NCBI GenBank assembly: GCA_948537335.1
Contig: CAOUJG010000014.1
Span: forward strand, 1-19,501
Direction of reading: 5' to 3'
DNA length: 19,501 bases
Source of the DNA: an uncultured Eubacteriales bacterium
GTDB lineage: Bacteria > Bacillota > Clostridia > Oscillospirales > Acutalibacteraceae
The first letter of the stretch is position 1; the number at the start of each line of letters is the position of its first letter. The notes beneath the pieces are model-generated. The model was not told the DNA's origin. It ran no database searches and was given only the letters and a program-made list of their open reading frames with translations. Below are positions 8,433-14,475 of the stretch, piece after piece. The translations under genes were made by a program, and so were the position numbers.

Positions 8433-9059
8433 ATGGTGACAGCACAGGTGAACCCCACTAGAATGGAGCTCACGAGGCTTAAAAAGAAGCGAGTCATGGC
8501 CGTGCGGGGGCACAAGCTCTTGAAGGACAAACGAGACGAGCTGATGAAGCAGTTCATCGCCATGGTGGAGGAGAACAAAAATCTGCGCCAAAAGGTTGAG
8601 CGCGGCATAAAAAGGGCTAATGAAAAATTTTTAATTGCGAGGTCTGAAATGAGCGAAGAAGCCTTAAATGTTGCGCTCCTTGCGCCGAAACAGGCCGTTT
8701 CTATTGAGGTTTCTAGCAGGAACATCATGAGCGTGAACGTGCCGAAGTTCAGCTATAGTACCAGGACGGCCGACAAAAACGACATATATTCGTATGGGCT
8801 AGCGTTTACGTCTTTTAGCCTGGACGACGCGGTGGGGGCGCTCTCGGAGGTTTTTGAGGATATGCTGAAGTTGGCAGAGGTCGAGAAATCATGCCAGCTT
8901 TTGGCTAGAGAAATCGAAAAAACGCGCAGAAGAGTCAACGCGCTGGAGTATGTGGTGATTCCCCAGGCGGAGGGCGGGATCCGGTACATTTTGATGAAGC
9001 TGGACGAAAACGAACGCAGTGCTCAAGCGAGATTGATGAAAACCGGCGCGACCAAATGA
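8433..9059 (+). CDS. ntpD: V-type ATPase subunit D (central rotor shaft)
   Basis: A 208-residue protein with the subunit D hallmark start VNPTRMELTRLKKKRVMAVRGHKLLKDKRDEL and a long C-terminal helix (about residues 145-200, RRRVNALEYVVIPQAEGGIRYI). The two long helices form the shaft that turns inside the A3B3 head. It follows ntpB by two bases. The ribosome binding site is weak (GGTGA at 8422-8426), so coupling to ntpB is likely. It is the last ATPase gene; the extra genes found after ntpD in E. hirae (ntpH, ntpJ) are absent. Confidence 0.97.
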   Translation: MVTAQVNPTRMELTRLKKKRVMAVRGHKLLKDKRDELMKQFIAMVEENKNLRQKVERGIKRANEKFLIARSEMSEEALNVALLAPKQAVSIEVSSRNIMSVNVPKFSYSTRTADKNDIYSYGLAFTSFSLDDAVGALSEVFEDMLKLAEVEKSCQLLAREIEKTRRRVNALEYVVIPQAEGGIRYILMKLDENERSAQARLMKTGATK

Positions 9060-9063
9060 TAAA

Positions 9064-9097
9064 TAAAACTCAGCTGAGCGGGAGTTTTACGGGTTTT
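9064..9097 (+). terminator. Candidate terminator after ntpD
   Basis: TAAAACTC at 9064-9071 pairs with GAGTTTTA at 9082-9089 around a 10-base loop; T-rich bases follow but are broken by ACGGG. The stem is mostly A-T and the U-tract is imperfect, so efficiency may be low. Confidence 0.5.
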
Positions 9098-9098
9098 G

Positions 9099-9127
9099 TT
9101 GATAGTTTAGCCCGAGTTTGGTATAAT
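9099..9127 (+). promoter_or_regulatory. Promoter of asnS
   Basis: TTGATA at 9099-9104, 17-base spacer and TATAAT at 9122-9127. The transcript would start near 9134 and have about 67 bases before asnS, too short for a T-box riboswitch. Confidence 0.75.
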
Positions 9128-9170
9128 AGATGCAGGAATTTTATATAAAAAGAAGGGTGGGAAGCGCATA

Positions 9171-9188
9171 ATGTGGCCGTTTGGCTGA
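9171..9188 (+). CDS. Five-codon leader ORF (MWPFG) before asnS
   Basis: The purine-rich GGGTGGGAAG at about 9155-9164 is the only ribosome-binding-site-like sequence in the asnS leader. It is well placed for the ATG at 9171, which opens a five-codon ORF ending at TGA 9186-9188. The asnS start follows 12 bases later in the same frame. The ORF has no Asn codon, so classic Asn-codon attenuation is not indicated; re-initiation at asnS is possible. It may also be a chance ORF. Confidence 0.3.
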   Translation: MWPFG

Positions 9189-9200
9189 TTATGCTTTGCG

Positions 9201-10595
9201 ATGAAGAGAGTGAAAATAGCGGAGCTTTACAAGGATTCGGCGAGATTTGCGGATAAAGAAATAACGGTTTGTGGCTGGGTTAAGACTATCCGGGACTCGA
9301 AGACATTGGGATTTATGCAGCTTAACGATGGCAGCTTTTTTAAGGACCTGCAGGTGGTTTTTGTTGAGGACAAGGTTGAGAATTTTAAAGAGGTCGCCAA
9401 ACTCAATGTGGGCTCGGCGGTTTGCGTAAAAGGGAATTTGCTGCTTACCCCTCAGGCCAAGCAACCTTTTGAGATCCAGGCAACCGAAGTCTTTATCGAA
9501 GGTGAATCCACTAGCGATTATCCGCTGCAAAAAAAGAGGCACACGCTTGAATATTTGAGGACGATTGCGCATTTGCGGCCCAGGACGAACACCTTTGGCG
9601 CGGCTTATAGAGTCCGTTCTGCTGCGGCTTATGCTATTCATAAGTTCTTCCAGGAGCAGGGGTTCGTTTACGCGCACACTCCGATAATCACGGGCAGCGA
9701 CTGTGAAGGTGCCGGCGAGATGTTCACGATTACTACGCTGGATCTTGAAAATGTTCCAAAGACAGAGGACGGCCACGTGGACTATTCGCAAGACTTTTTT
9801 CAGAAACATACCTCGCTGACGGTTTCTGGCCAGCTGGAGGGCGAATGCATGGCACTGGCGCTGGGCAACATTTATACGTTTGGGCCCACCTTTCGTGCAG
9901 AGAAATCCTATACACAGCGGCACGCAGCGGAGTTTTGGATGATTGAGCCAGAAATGGCGTTTGCCGACTTGAAGGACTGCATGGAGGTTGCCGAGAACAT
10001 GATGAAGTTCATCATAAGCTACGTGCTGGCGACTTGCTCGGCGGACATGGAGTTTTTTAACAATTTTTACGATAAAGAGCTGATAAGCAAGCTCACGAAT
10101 ATTGTGAATTCGGACTTTGGCGTTGTGACGTACACGGACGCGATAAAAATTCTGGAAGAGAATAATGACGCCTTTGAGTACAAGGTGTCGTGGGGGATAG
10201 ACCTGCAGACCGAGCACGAGAAGTATTTGACGGAGAAGGTCTACCAAAAGCCGGTTTTTGTGATCGACTACCCCAAGGAGATAAAGTCGTTTTATATGCG
10301 CGAGAACGAGGATGGCCGGACCGTGGCGGCGATGGATTTGCTGGTACCTGGAATCGGCGAGATTGTGGGGGGCAGTCAGCGTGAAGAACGGTTGGAGCGC
10401 TTGATTTTGCGGATGAAGGAGTTAAATTTGCAAGAGGAGGACTATTGGTGGTACTTGGACCTTCGGCGATACGGGTCGGCGGTGCATTCGGGGTTTGGGT
10501 TAGGGTTTGAACGGCTTATTATGTATTTGACGGGGATCTCAAACATCCGAGACGTGCTGCCCTTCCCAAGAACTACCGGAACCGCAGAATTTTAG
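9201..10595 (+). CDS. asnS: Asparagine--tRNA ligase
   Basis: A 464-residue class II aminoacyl-tRNA synthetase that charges tRNA-Asn with asparagine in the cytoplasm. The N-terminal OB-fold anticodon-binding domain (about 15-100) shows VCGWVKTIRDSKTLGFMQLNDGS. Motif 2 is in FGPTFRAEKSYTQRHAAEFWMIEPEM and motif 3 is GFGLGFERLIMYLTGISNIRD near the C-terminus. PFPRT at the end is typical of AsnRS. ATG 9201 gives the family-typical start MKRVKIAELYKDS; upstream the frame is closed by TGA at 9186. No ribosome binding site lies directly before it, which is unusual here. It is transcribed alone from the promoter at 9099, with the rplJ promoter starting 39 bases after its stop. Confidence 0.96.
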   Translation: MKRVKIAELYKDSARFADKEITVCGWVKTIRDSKTLGFMQLNDGSFFKDLQVVFVEDKVENFKEVAKLNVGSAVCVKGNLLLTPQAKQPFEIQATEVFIEGESTSDYPLQKKRHTLEYLRTIAHLRPRTNTFGAAYRVRSAAAYAIHKFFQEQGFVYAHTPIITGSDCEGAGEMFTITTLDLENVPKTEDGHVDYSQDFFQKHTSLTVSGQLEGECMALALGNIYTFGPTFRAEKSYTQRHAAEFWMIEPEMAFADLKDCMEVAENMMKFIISYVLATCSADMEFFNNFYDKELISKLTNIVNSDFGVVTYTDAIKILEENNDAFEYKVSWGIDLQTEHEKYLTEKVYQKPVFVIDYPKEIKSFYMRENEDGRTVAAMDLLVPGIGEIVGGSQREERLERLILRMKELNLQEEDYWWYLDLRRYGSAVHSGFGLGFERLIMYLTGISNIRDVLPFPRTTGTAEF

Positions 10596-10633
10596 CCTTG
10601 CTGAAAAATTTGTGCGAAAATTTTTTGAACCTC

Positions 10634-10662
10634 TTGACAAACTTGAAAATGAGTGGTATCAT
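10634..10662 (+). promoter_or_regulatory. Promoter of the rplJ-rplL operon
   Basis: Perfect TTGACA at 10634-10639, 17-base spacer, TATCAT at 10657-10662. The transcript would begin at the 5' edge of the L10 leader. Confidence 0.85.
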
Positions 10663-10668
10663 ACTTTA

Positions 10669-10810
10669 AGACTGTTATTCCAAAGACAGTAGGTGCATGA
10701 TTATGCGTAATGTGAGTTCACGCCTACCGAGGATTAGCGCGGGTATGCTTGTTTTGTGAGTGTTTGCGCCTTTTCTGCGGTTTGCGGAACGGGCGTTTTG
10801 CTTTTATGTA
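10669..10810 (+). ncRNA. Ribosomal protein L10 leader (autoregulatory mRNA element)
   Basis: The segment has the hallmark of the L10 leader: a first helix ACTGT/ACAGT enclosing TATTCCAAAG, then GTAGGTG (from about 10688) pairing with CGCCTAC (about 10723-10729), directly followed by CCGAGG. In this family L10, as the L10-L12 complex, binds the leader and lowers expression of rplJ-rplL; for Bacillus subtilis a transcription attenuation mechanism has been described. Its place between a consensus promoter and rplJ fits exactly. The exact 3' boundary is approximate. Confidence 0.88.
10767..10805 (+). terminator. Attenuator terminator inside the rplJ leader
   Basis: CGCCTTTTCT at 10767-10776 pairs with GGAACGGGCG at 10786-10795 (one mismatch, two G-U pairs), then TTTTGCTTTT. 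It lies 36 bases before the rplJ start, where an L10-controlled terminator is expected. Pairing was read by eye. Confidence 0.6.
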
Positions 10811-10841
10811 TCTGAAAATTTTGGCTGTGGAGGTGAATGAA

Positions 10842-11384
10842 TTGCCGAGCGAAAAAATTTTGGAACAAAAAAAGGCGTTGGTTGCAAATTTGGCGGAGAA
10901 TTTAAAGAGCGCTTGTGCTGGTGTTATCGTTAATTATAAGGGCATTAACGTTGCGGACGACACTAAGTTGCGCAAAGAGCTGAGGGAAACGGGCGTTGAG
11001 TATTTTGTTGTTAAAAATACTTTGCTTCAACGAGCTGCTAAGGAAGCCGAGATTGACGGGCTGGAGCCTTTTCTTGAGGGGACTACTGCTATTGCTATTA
11101 GTAAGGATGACCATGTTGCTGCAGCCAGGATTCTTTGTAATTTTGCTAAGGATCACGACTTTTTCAAGGCAAAGGCTGGGTTTATTGAGGGGAGCGTAAT
11201 TAGCGAGGCTGAGGTTAATAATCTTGCTAAGCTGCCTACAAAAGAAGTGCTTGTGGCGAAGGCTTTGGGTGGCTTGAACGCGCCGATCTCTGGATTTGTT
11301 GCTGTGCTTAATGGCACTATTAGAGGGCTTGTTGTGGCTCTTGGTGCTATTGCTAGCAAGCAGCAGAGCGAGCAAAGTGCATGA
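10842..11384 (+). CDS. rplJ: 50S ribosomal protein L10
   Basis: A 180-residue stalk-base protein that anchors L7/L12 dimers to the large ribosomal subunit and represses its own operon through the leader upstream. The family pattern PSEKILEQKKALVANL begins the protein, followed by AGVIVNYKGINVADDTKLRKELRE and NTLLQRAAKEA, and the C-terminal helix GLVVALGAIASKQ that binds L12. The start is taken as TTG 10842: GGAGGTGA at 10829-10836 is 5 bases away and it gives the family N-terminus MPSEKILE. An ATG at 10806 is in frame but has no ribosome binding site and lies at the attenuator U-tract. Codons favour GCT, GTT and AAG, as in highly expressed genes. A 98-base gap precedes rplL. Confidence 0.95.
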   Translation: MPSEKILEQKKALVANLAENLKSACAGVIVNYKGINVADDTKLRKELRETGVEYFVVKNTLLQRAAKEAEIDGLEPFLEGTTAIAISKDDHVAAARILCNFAKDHDFFKAKAGFIEGSVISEAEVNNLAKLPTKEVLVAKALGGLNAPISGFVAVLNGTIRGLVVALGAIASKQQSEQSA

Positions 11385-11482
11385 TTGCTCACTTGAGTTT
11401 ATTTTATTAGTTTAGTTTTTAGATTGTATTGTTAAGAAGGGCTTTGTGCTCAAATTTATTGAATTTTTGGAGGATAATTATT

Positions 11483-11863
11483 ATGTCAGATAAAGTTGCG
11501 AAGTTAATTGAAGACGTTAAAGCGTTGACTGTTTTGGAATTGAGCGAGCTTGTTAAGGCTCTGGAGGAGGAGTTTGGCGTATCTGCTGCGGCTCCTGTTG
11601 CTGTGGCTGCTGCTCCGGCTGCTGGCGGTGGTGCGGCTGCTGCTGAAGAAAAGTCTGCTTTTGACATCGTTTTGAAATCGGCTGGCGGCAACAAAGTTGC
11701 TGTTATTAAGGTTGTTAAAGAGGTTACAGGCCTTGGCTTGAAAGAAGCTAAGGAAATCGTGGATGGTGCGCCAAAGACATTAAAAGAGGGCGTTTCTAAG
11801 GAAGATTCTGAAGCTATTAAAGCTAAGTTGACCGAAGCTGGCGCAGAAGTAGAAGTTAAGTAG
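11483..11863 (+). CDS. rplL: 50S ribosomal protein L7/L12
   Basis: A 126-residue acidic stalk protein, the usual length. The N-terminal dimerisation and L10-binding helices (1-32, LIEDVKALTVLELSELVKALEEEFG) are followed by an alanine-rich hinge (about 34-56) and the C-terminal domain that contacts translation factors, with KVAVIKVVKEVTGLGLKEAKEIVDGAPKTLK. Multiple dimers per ribosome recruit and stimulate EF-Tu and EF-G. ATG 11483 is 9 bases after GGAGG (11469-11473). A strong terminator follows 26 bases after the stop, so rplJ-rplL forms a two-gene operon here; rplK and rplA are not upstream within this window. Confidence 0.97.
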   Translation: MSDKVAKLIEDVKALTVLELSELVKALEEEFGVSAAAPVAVAAAPAAGGGAAAAEEKSAFDIVLKSAGGNKVAVIKVVKEVTGLGLKEAKEIVDGAPKTLKEGVSKEDSEAIKAKLTEAGAEVEVK

Positions 11864-11889
11864 TTTTATATTTATTGAATTAGCATTAA

Positions 11890-11927
11890 AAAAGCATGGC
11901 TAATTTGTAGTCATGCTTTTATTTTTT
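11890..11927 (+). terminator. Rho-independent terminator after rplL
   Basis: AAAAGCATG at 11890-11898 pairs perfectly with CATGCTTTT at 11912-11920, loop of 13 bases, then ATTTTTT. Confidence 0.88.
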
Positions 11928-11956
11928 GTACTGAGATTGATTTTTAGCTTATGCGC

Positions 11957-11985
11957 TTGACTTTGTTTATCTTTTGAGGTATAAT
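11957..11985 (+). promoter_or_regulatory. Promoter of tRNA-Gln
   Basis: TTGACT at 11957-11962, 17-base spacer and perfect TATAAT at 11980-11985, only 12 bases before the mature tRNA 5' end. Confidence 0.85.
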
Positions 11986-11997
11986 TAATTTTATTGA

Positions 11998-12071
11998 TGC
12001 GGAATTGTGTAAGGGTAGCACAGCAGACTCTGACTCTGTTTGTCTGGGTTCGAATCCTAGTTCCGCAGCCA
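11998..12071 (+). tRNA. tRNA-Gln, anticodon CUG
   Basis: The cloverleaf can be drawn in full. The acceptor TGCGGAA (11998-12004) pairs with TTCCGCA (12061-12067), the D-stem is GTG/CAC, the anticodon stem GCAGA/TCTGT encloses loop CTCTGAC giving anticodon CTG, and the T-stem CTGGG/CCTAG encloses TTCGAAT. The discriminator is G and CCA is encoded at 12069-12071. The U-A first pair and G73 fit glutamine. It decodes CAG. Only one tRNA is in the unit. Confidence 0.96.
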
Positions 12072-12090
12072 GCGCGTGGCCGCGCACACC

Positions 12091-12127
12091 AATTCGCGAT
12101 CGAAGCTGATTGTGAATTTTTTATTTT
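12091..12127 (+). terminator. Terminator of the tRNA-Gln unit
   Basis: AATTCGCGATC at 12091-12101 pairs with GATTGTGAATT at 12108-12118 (11 pairs including two G-U), loop GAAGCT, then TTTTATTTT. A GC-rich hairpin GCGCG/CGCGC at 12072-12085 lies just after the tRNA and may help 3' processing. Confidence 0.8.
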
Positions 12128-12131
12128 GTCG

Positions 12132-12200
12132 CCTGCGTTTTAAGTTTGTAGGTTCTCTATAAATACCAAGACCAGCGGTTGTGTTTTGGAGTATATGAAC
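12132..12200 (+). other. Structured intergenic segment before dut, function unknown
   Basis: Between the tRNA terminator and the next terminator there is no ORF. CCAAGAC at about 12166-12172 can pair with GTTTTGG at about 12183-12189, and flanking TATA-rich bases extend the helix with mismatches. No convincing promoter is seen directly before it. It could be a small RNA, a leader of dut, or read-through product of the tRNA unit. It matches no RNA family I recognise. With its neighbours it fills the 421-base stretch between rplL and dut that lacks protein genes. Confidence 0.35.
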
Positions 12201-12201
12201 A

Positions 12202-12230
12202 GTCGCGTTTATAGCTAGGCGCGATTTTTT
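12202..12230 (+). terminator. Terminator upstream of dut
   Basis: GTCGCG at 12202-12207 pairs with CGCGAT at 12220-12225 (one G-U), loop of 12 bases, and six T at 12225-12230. It lies about 55 bases before dut, so it ends an upstream transcript or attenuates dut. Confidence 0.65.
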
Positions 12231-12284
12231 GTTTTATTTAATTAGAATTTTAATAATATGAGCTTTAAGAAAGGCTGATTGACA

Positions 12285-12734
12285 GTGAAGACTGAGATGA
12301 TTGTTAAGGTGCAGAAGAAGAGAGAAGGTGCGATAATTCCGCAGCGGGCAACAGCGGGTGCTGCTGGGATGGACTTATACGCGTGCATAGATGAAGGCAT
12401 TACGATAAAGGCTGGTGAATCGGCTTTGGTTGCGACGGGGATTGCGATTGAGTTGCCTGGCAAAGAGATGGCTGCTTTTGTTTTTGCGAGAAGTGGCCTT
12501 GCGACTAAGTTTGGAATTGCTTTGGCGAATTCCGTCGGCGTGGTGGACAGTGACTACAGAGGCGAAATTTACGTTAGTTTAAGGAATTTTAGTGCAAGGG
12601 ATTACACGGTTAAGCAGAACGAACGCATTGCGCAGATGATAATAATGCCGGTTTTGCCTGTGTCCTTTTGCGAGGTGGAGAGTTTAGAGAATACAGTTCG
12701 TGGAGAGGGCGGTTTTGGTTCAACTGGCAAGTAA
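12285..12734 (+). CDS. dut: Deoxyuridine 5'-triphosphate nucleotidohydrolase (dUTPase)
   Basis: A 149-residue trimeric dUTPase that converts dUTP to dUMP and pyrophosphate, keeping uracil out of DNA and feeding dTMP synthesis. All five family motifs are seen in order: I AGAAGMDLYA (about 24-33), II ARSGLATKFGI (68-78), III GVVDSDYRGEI (85-95, with the catalytic aspartate), IV NERIAQMIIMPV, and V RGEGGFGSTGK at the C-terminus that closes over the nucleotide. Start choice is uncertain: GTG 12285 is 10 bases from GAAAGG at 12269-12274, TTG 12279 only 4, and ATG 12297 too far. A seven-codon in-frame unit (ATG 12258 to TGA 12276) sits just before. The promoter is not clear. Confidence 0.93.
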   Translation: MKTEMIVKVQKKREGAIIPQRATAGAAGMDLYACIDEGITIKAGESALVATGIAIELPGKEMAAFVFARSGLATKFGIALANSVGVVDSDYRGEIYVSLRNFSARDYTVKQNERIAQMIIMPVLPVSFCEVESLENTVRGEGGFGSTGK

Positions 12735-12791
12735 TGAAGAGCTAAAAATGAATGTTTAAGTCAAATTTAACGCTGGATTTGCACAAAAATA

Positions 12792-12820
12792 TTGACAAAT
12801 TAAAAATATTTTGATATAAT
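12792..12820 (+). promoter_or_regulatory. Consensus promoter of the double-glycine protein gene
   Basis: Perfect TTGACA at 12792-12797, 17-base spacer and perfect TATAAT at 12815-12820, in AT-rich DNA. The 5' untranslated region would be about 43 bases. It is one of the two fully consensus promoters in the window (the other is at 19357). Confidence 0.88.
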
Positions 12821-12869
12821 TGTGCCAATGAGTTTTATGTGATTTTTATTTTAGAAAGGAATGATAAAT

Positions 12870-13145
12870 ATGAAAAAGGGTAAGCGTGATGAGGTTTTGA
12901 ACAAAACTAGGGTTGAGTTTGATGAGAGCATTTGCCTTACAGACGACCAGCTGGAGGCTGCGGCTGGGGGTGTGGACTCTTCTATGGGCTGGAGTTTGCG
13001 CGGTGTTTCTGAAAATGGAGAGGAAAAATGGACAGCTTCTGTTAAAAAAAATGTCTTTTTTGGGCTGATTCCTATTACTGAAAAGAAGACGTTTGCGACG
13101 GAAGAGGAGGCTCTAAACTGGCTAAAAGGTAAGGATCTTTATTAA
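12870..13145 (+). CDS. Small protein with double-glycine leader; function unknown
   Basis: A 91-residue protein I do not recognise. Residues 1-34 look like a secretion or maturation leader: a lysine-rich start followed by ICLTDDQLEAAAGG, with the pattern L-T-D-x-x-L-E-x-x-x-GG seen in leaders of class II bacteriocins and Nif11-type precursors cut after Gly-Gly. The remaining 57 residues are polar and contain three tryptophans and no cysteine; the only Cys (C22) is in the leader. The end (TFATEEEALNWLKGKDLY) looks like a folded helix, so the product may be a small globular protein and not a modified peptide. ATG 12870 is 9 bases after AAAGGA; ATG 12861 touches that site. No exporter, peptidase, immunity or modification gene adjoins it. 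It has its own consensus promoter and strong terminator. Confidence 0.8.
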   Translation: MKKGKRDEVLNKTRVEFDESICLTDDQLEAAAGGVDSSMGWSLRGVSENGEEKWTASVKKNVFFGLIPITEKKTFATEEEALNWLKGKDLY

Positions 13146-13160
13146 CATTTAAAAATATCG

Positions 13161-13204
13161 AGTGCGTAATCTGCTAAAAATATATGTGGATGCGCGCTTT
13201 TTTT
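13161..13204 (+). terminator. Terminator of the double-glycine protein gene
   Basis: AGTGCGTA at 13161-13168 pairs with TGCGCGCT at 13191-13198 (with two G-U), then seven T ending at 13204. The loop is long (22 bases) but can extend the stem by two further pairs. Confidence 0.8.
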
Positions 13205-13243
13205 GTGTGTTTAGGAGATAATTTTTAAATGTAAGTTTTTTTA

Positions 13244-13273
13244 TTGAGAAATCCGCGCCGTGTGTAGTATAAT
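13244..13273 (+). promoter_or_regulatory. Promoter of mreB
   Basis: TTGAGA at 13244-13249, 18-base spacer and TATAAT at 13268-13273, about 73 bases before the mreB start. Confidence 0.65.
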
Positions 13274-13346
13274 ATTTTAAAATAACGTTTTTGCGTATGC
13301 GCGAATGTGTGATCGTGCTGAGGTTGAAGGGAGCAAAAGAGGCATA

Positions 13347-14357
13347 ATGTTTTCACGGGATATTGGGATAGATTTGGGCACGGCGAATACTTTGGTGTTT
13401 ATGAAGAACAAAGGGATTATCTTGCGCGAGCCGTCGGTTGTGGCTGTGGACGTTAATACTGACACTGTTTTGGCGGTTGGGTTGCAGGCTAAGGATATGA
13501 TTGGCAGAACGCCGGGGTCTATTGTTGCGGTGAGCCCTTTAAAAGACGGTGTGATCGCAAATTTTGACATTACTGCCACTATGTTGAAGCATTTTATAAG
13601 AAAAACGGTGAAAACTAGTTTGTTTAGCAAGCGGCCAAAGGTCGTTGTGTGCATTCCGGCGGGCGTTACAGAGGTTGAAAAGCGTGCGGTTGAAGATGCA
13701 ACGCGCCAGGCTGGTGCAAAGGAAGTTGAGCTGATTCAAGAACCGATGGCGGCTGCTATTGGTGCTGGGTTGCCTGTTGCGGAGCCTACTGGAAGCATGG
13801 TTGTTGATATTGGCGGCGGGACTTCGGAGATTGCGGTTATTTCTTTGGGGGATATTGTTACGTCGCAGTCTGTACGCGTGGCAGGTAACAGGTTTGACGA
13901 GGCGATAGTGGCTTATATTAAAAAGAAGTATAATCTGCTGATTGGCGAGCGCACGGCGGAGAACATTAAGATCCAGATTGGGTCGGCATTTAGCTACGAA
14001 AATGAAAGCTCTATGGAAATTAAAGGCAGGAACTTGATGGATGGATTGCCAAAGCATATTGAGATTACAGCAGAAGAAGTGCGCGAGGCCTTGTTTGAGC
14101 CGCTGACAGCCATTATTGATGCTATTAAAAGTACGCTTGAAAAGACTCCGCCGGAGCTTTCGGCTGACATTATTGACCATGGGATTATGCTGACTGGCGG
14201 TGGCGCTTTGCTTCGTGGGTTGGACCAGCTGATCTCGCAAGAAACGAGGATGGTTGTGCATGTGGCGGAACGTCCGCTTGACTGTGTTGCAGATGGCACG
14301 GGGAAACGCTTGGAGCTTGTTATGCCGAGAAGTTATTATCGGCGGAAAAGGCCATAA
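13347..14357 (+). CDS. mreB: Rod shape-determining protein MreB (bacterial actin)
   Basis: A 336-residue actin homologue that polymerises under the membrane and directs lateral wall synthesis in the elongation complex. Actin-fold nucleotide motifs are present: phosphate 1 DIGIDLGTANTLV (5-17), MVVDIGGGTSEIAVISLGD for phosphate 2, EPMAAAIGAGLPV for connect 1, and GIMLTGGGALLRGLDQL for the adenosine motif. The C-terminus DCVADGTGKRLE is typical. ATG 13347 is preceded by GAGG at 13339-13342, and the upstream in-frame extension has no family counterpart. It is the first gene of mreBCD. A 118-base gap with a strong stem-loop follows. Confidence 0.97.
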   Translation: MFSRDIGIDLGTANTLVFMKNKGIILREPSVVAVDVNTDTVLAVGLQAKDMIGRTPGSIVAVSPLKDGVIANFDITATMLKHFIRKTVKTSLFSKRPKVVVCIPAGVTEVEKRAVEDATRQAGAKEVELIQEPMAAAIGAGLPVAEPTGSMVVDIGGGTSEIAVISLGDIVTSQSVRVAGNRFDEAIVAYIKKKYNLLIGERTAENIKIQIGSAFSYENESSMEIKGRNLMDGLPKHIEITAEEVREALFEPLTAIIDAIKSTLEKTPPELSADIIDHGIMLTGGGALLRGLDQLISQETRMVVHVAERPLDCVADGTGKRLELVMPRSYYRRKRP

Positions 14358-14394
14358 TTTTGTTTTGCTTGATTTATTTTTATCTTTTTTTGTG

Positions 14395-14424
14395 GGCGGG
14401 GATCAGTTTTGTGGGGTCTCCGCC
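14395..14424 (+). other. Stem-loop between mreB and mreC
   Basis: GGCGGGGATC at 14395-14404 pairs with GGTCTCCGCC at 14415-14424 (ten pairs including two G-U) around AGTTTTGTGG. No U-tract follows directly, so it is not a standard terminator; it could mark mRNA processing or partial attenuation that sets the MreB to MreC ratio. Confidence 0.5.
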
Positions 14425-14475
14425 TGATTAATGGTAAGATTTTTGTAATTTAAGGCGGACTTTTGCAAGGGGGCG

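Noticed and set aside
9128..9200. T-box riboswitch before asnS
   Set aside because: The leader is only about 67 bases and has no T-box consensus or specifier loop.
9189..10247. Long minus-strand ORF opposite asnS (352 codons)
   Set aside because: It is fully antisense to a well-conserved synthetase gene and lacks recognisable domains; a codon-bias shadow.
12258..12278. Six-residue ORF MSFKKG before dut as a leader peptide
   Set aside because: It has no ribosome binding site of its own and its codons overlap the purine-rich site used by dut.
9171..12290. UGA read as an amino acid (in-frame GGC-TGA just before both asnS and dut starts)
   Set aside because: The conserved N-termini begin after the TGA in both genes, no conserved gene has an internal TGA, and ntpF, ntpA, ntpD, mreC, mreD and apeA all end sensibly at TGA. 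Standard code holds.
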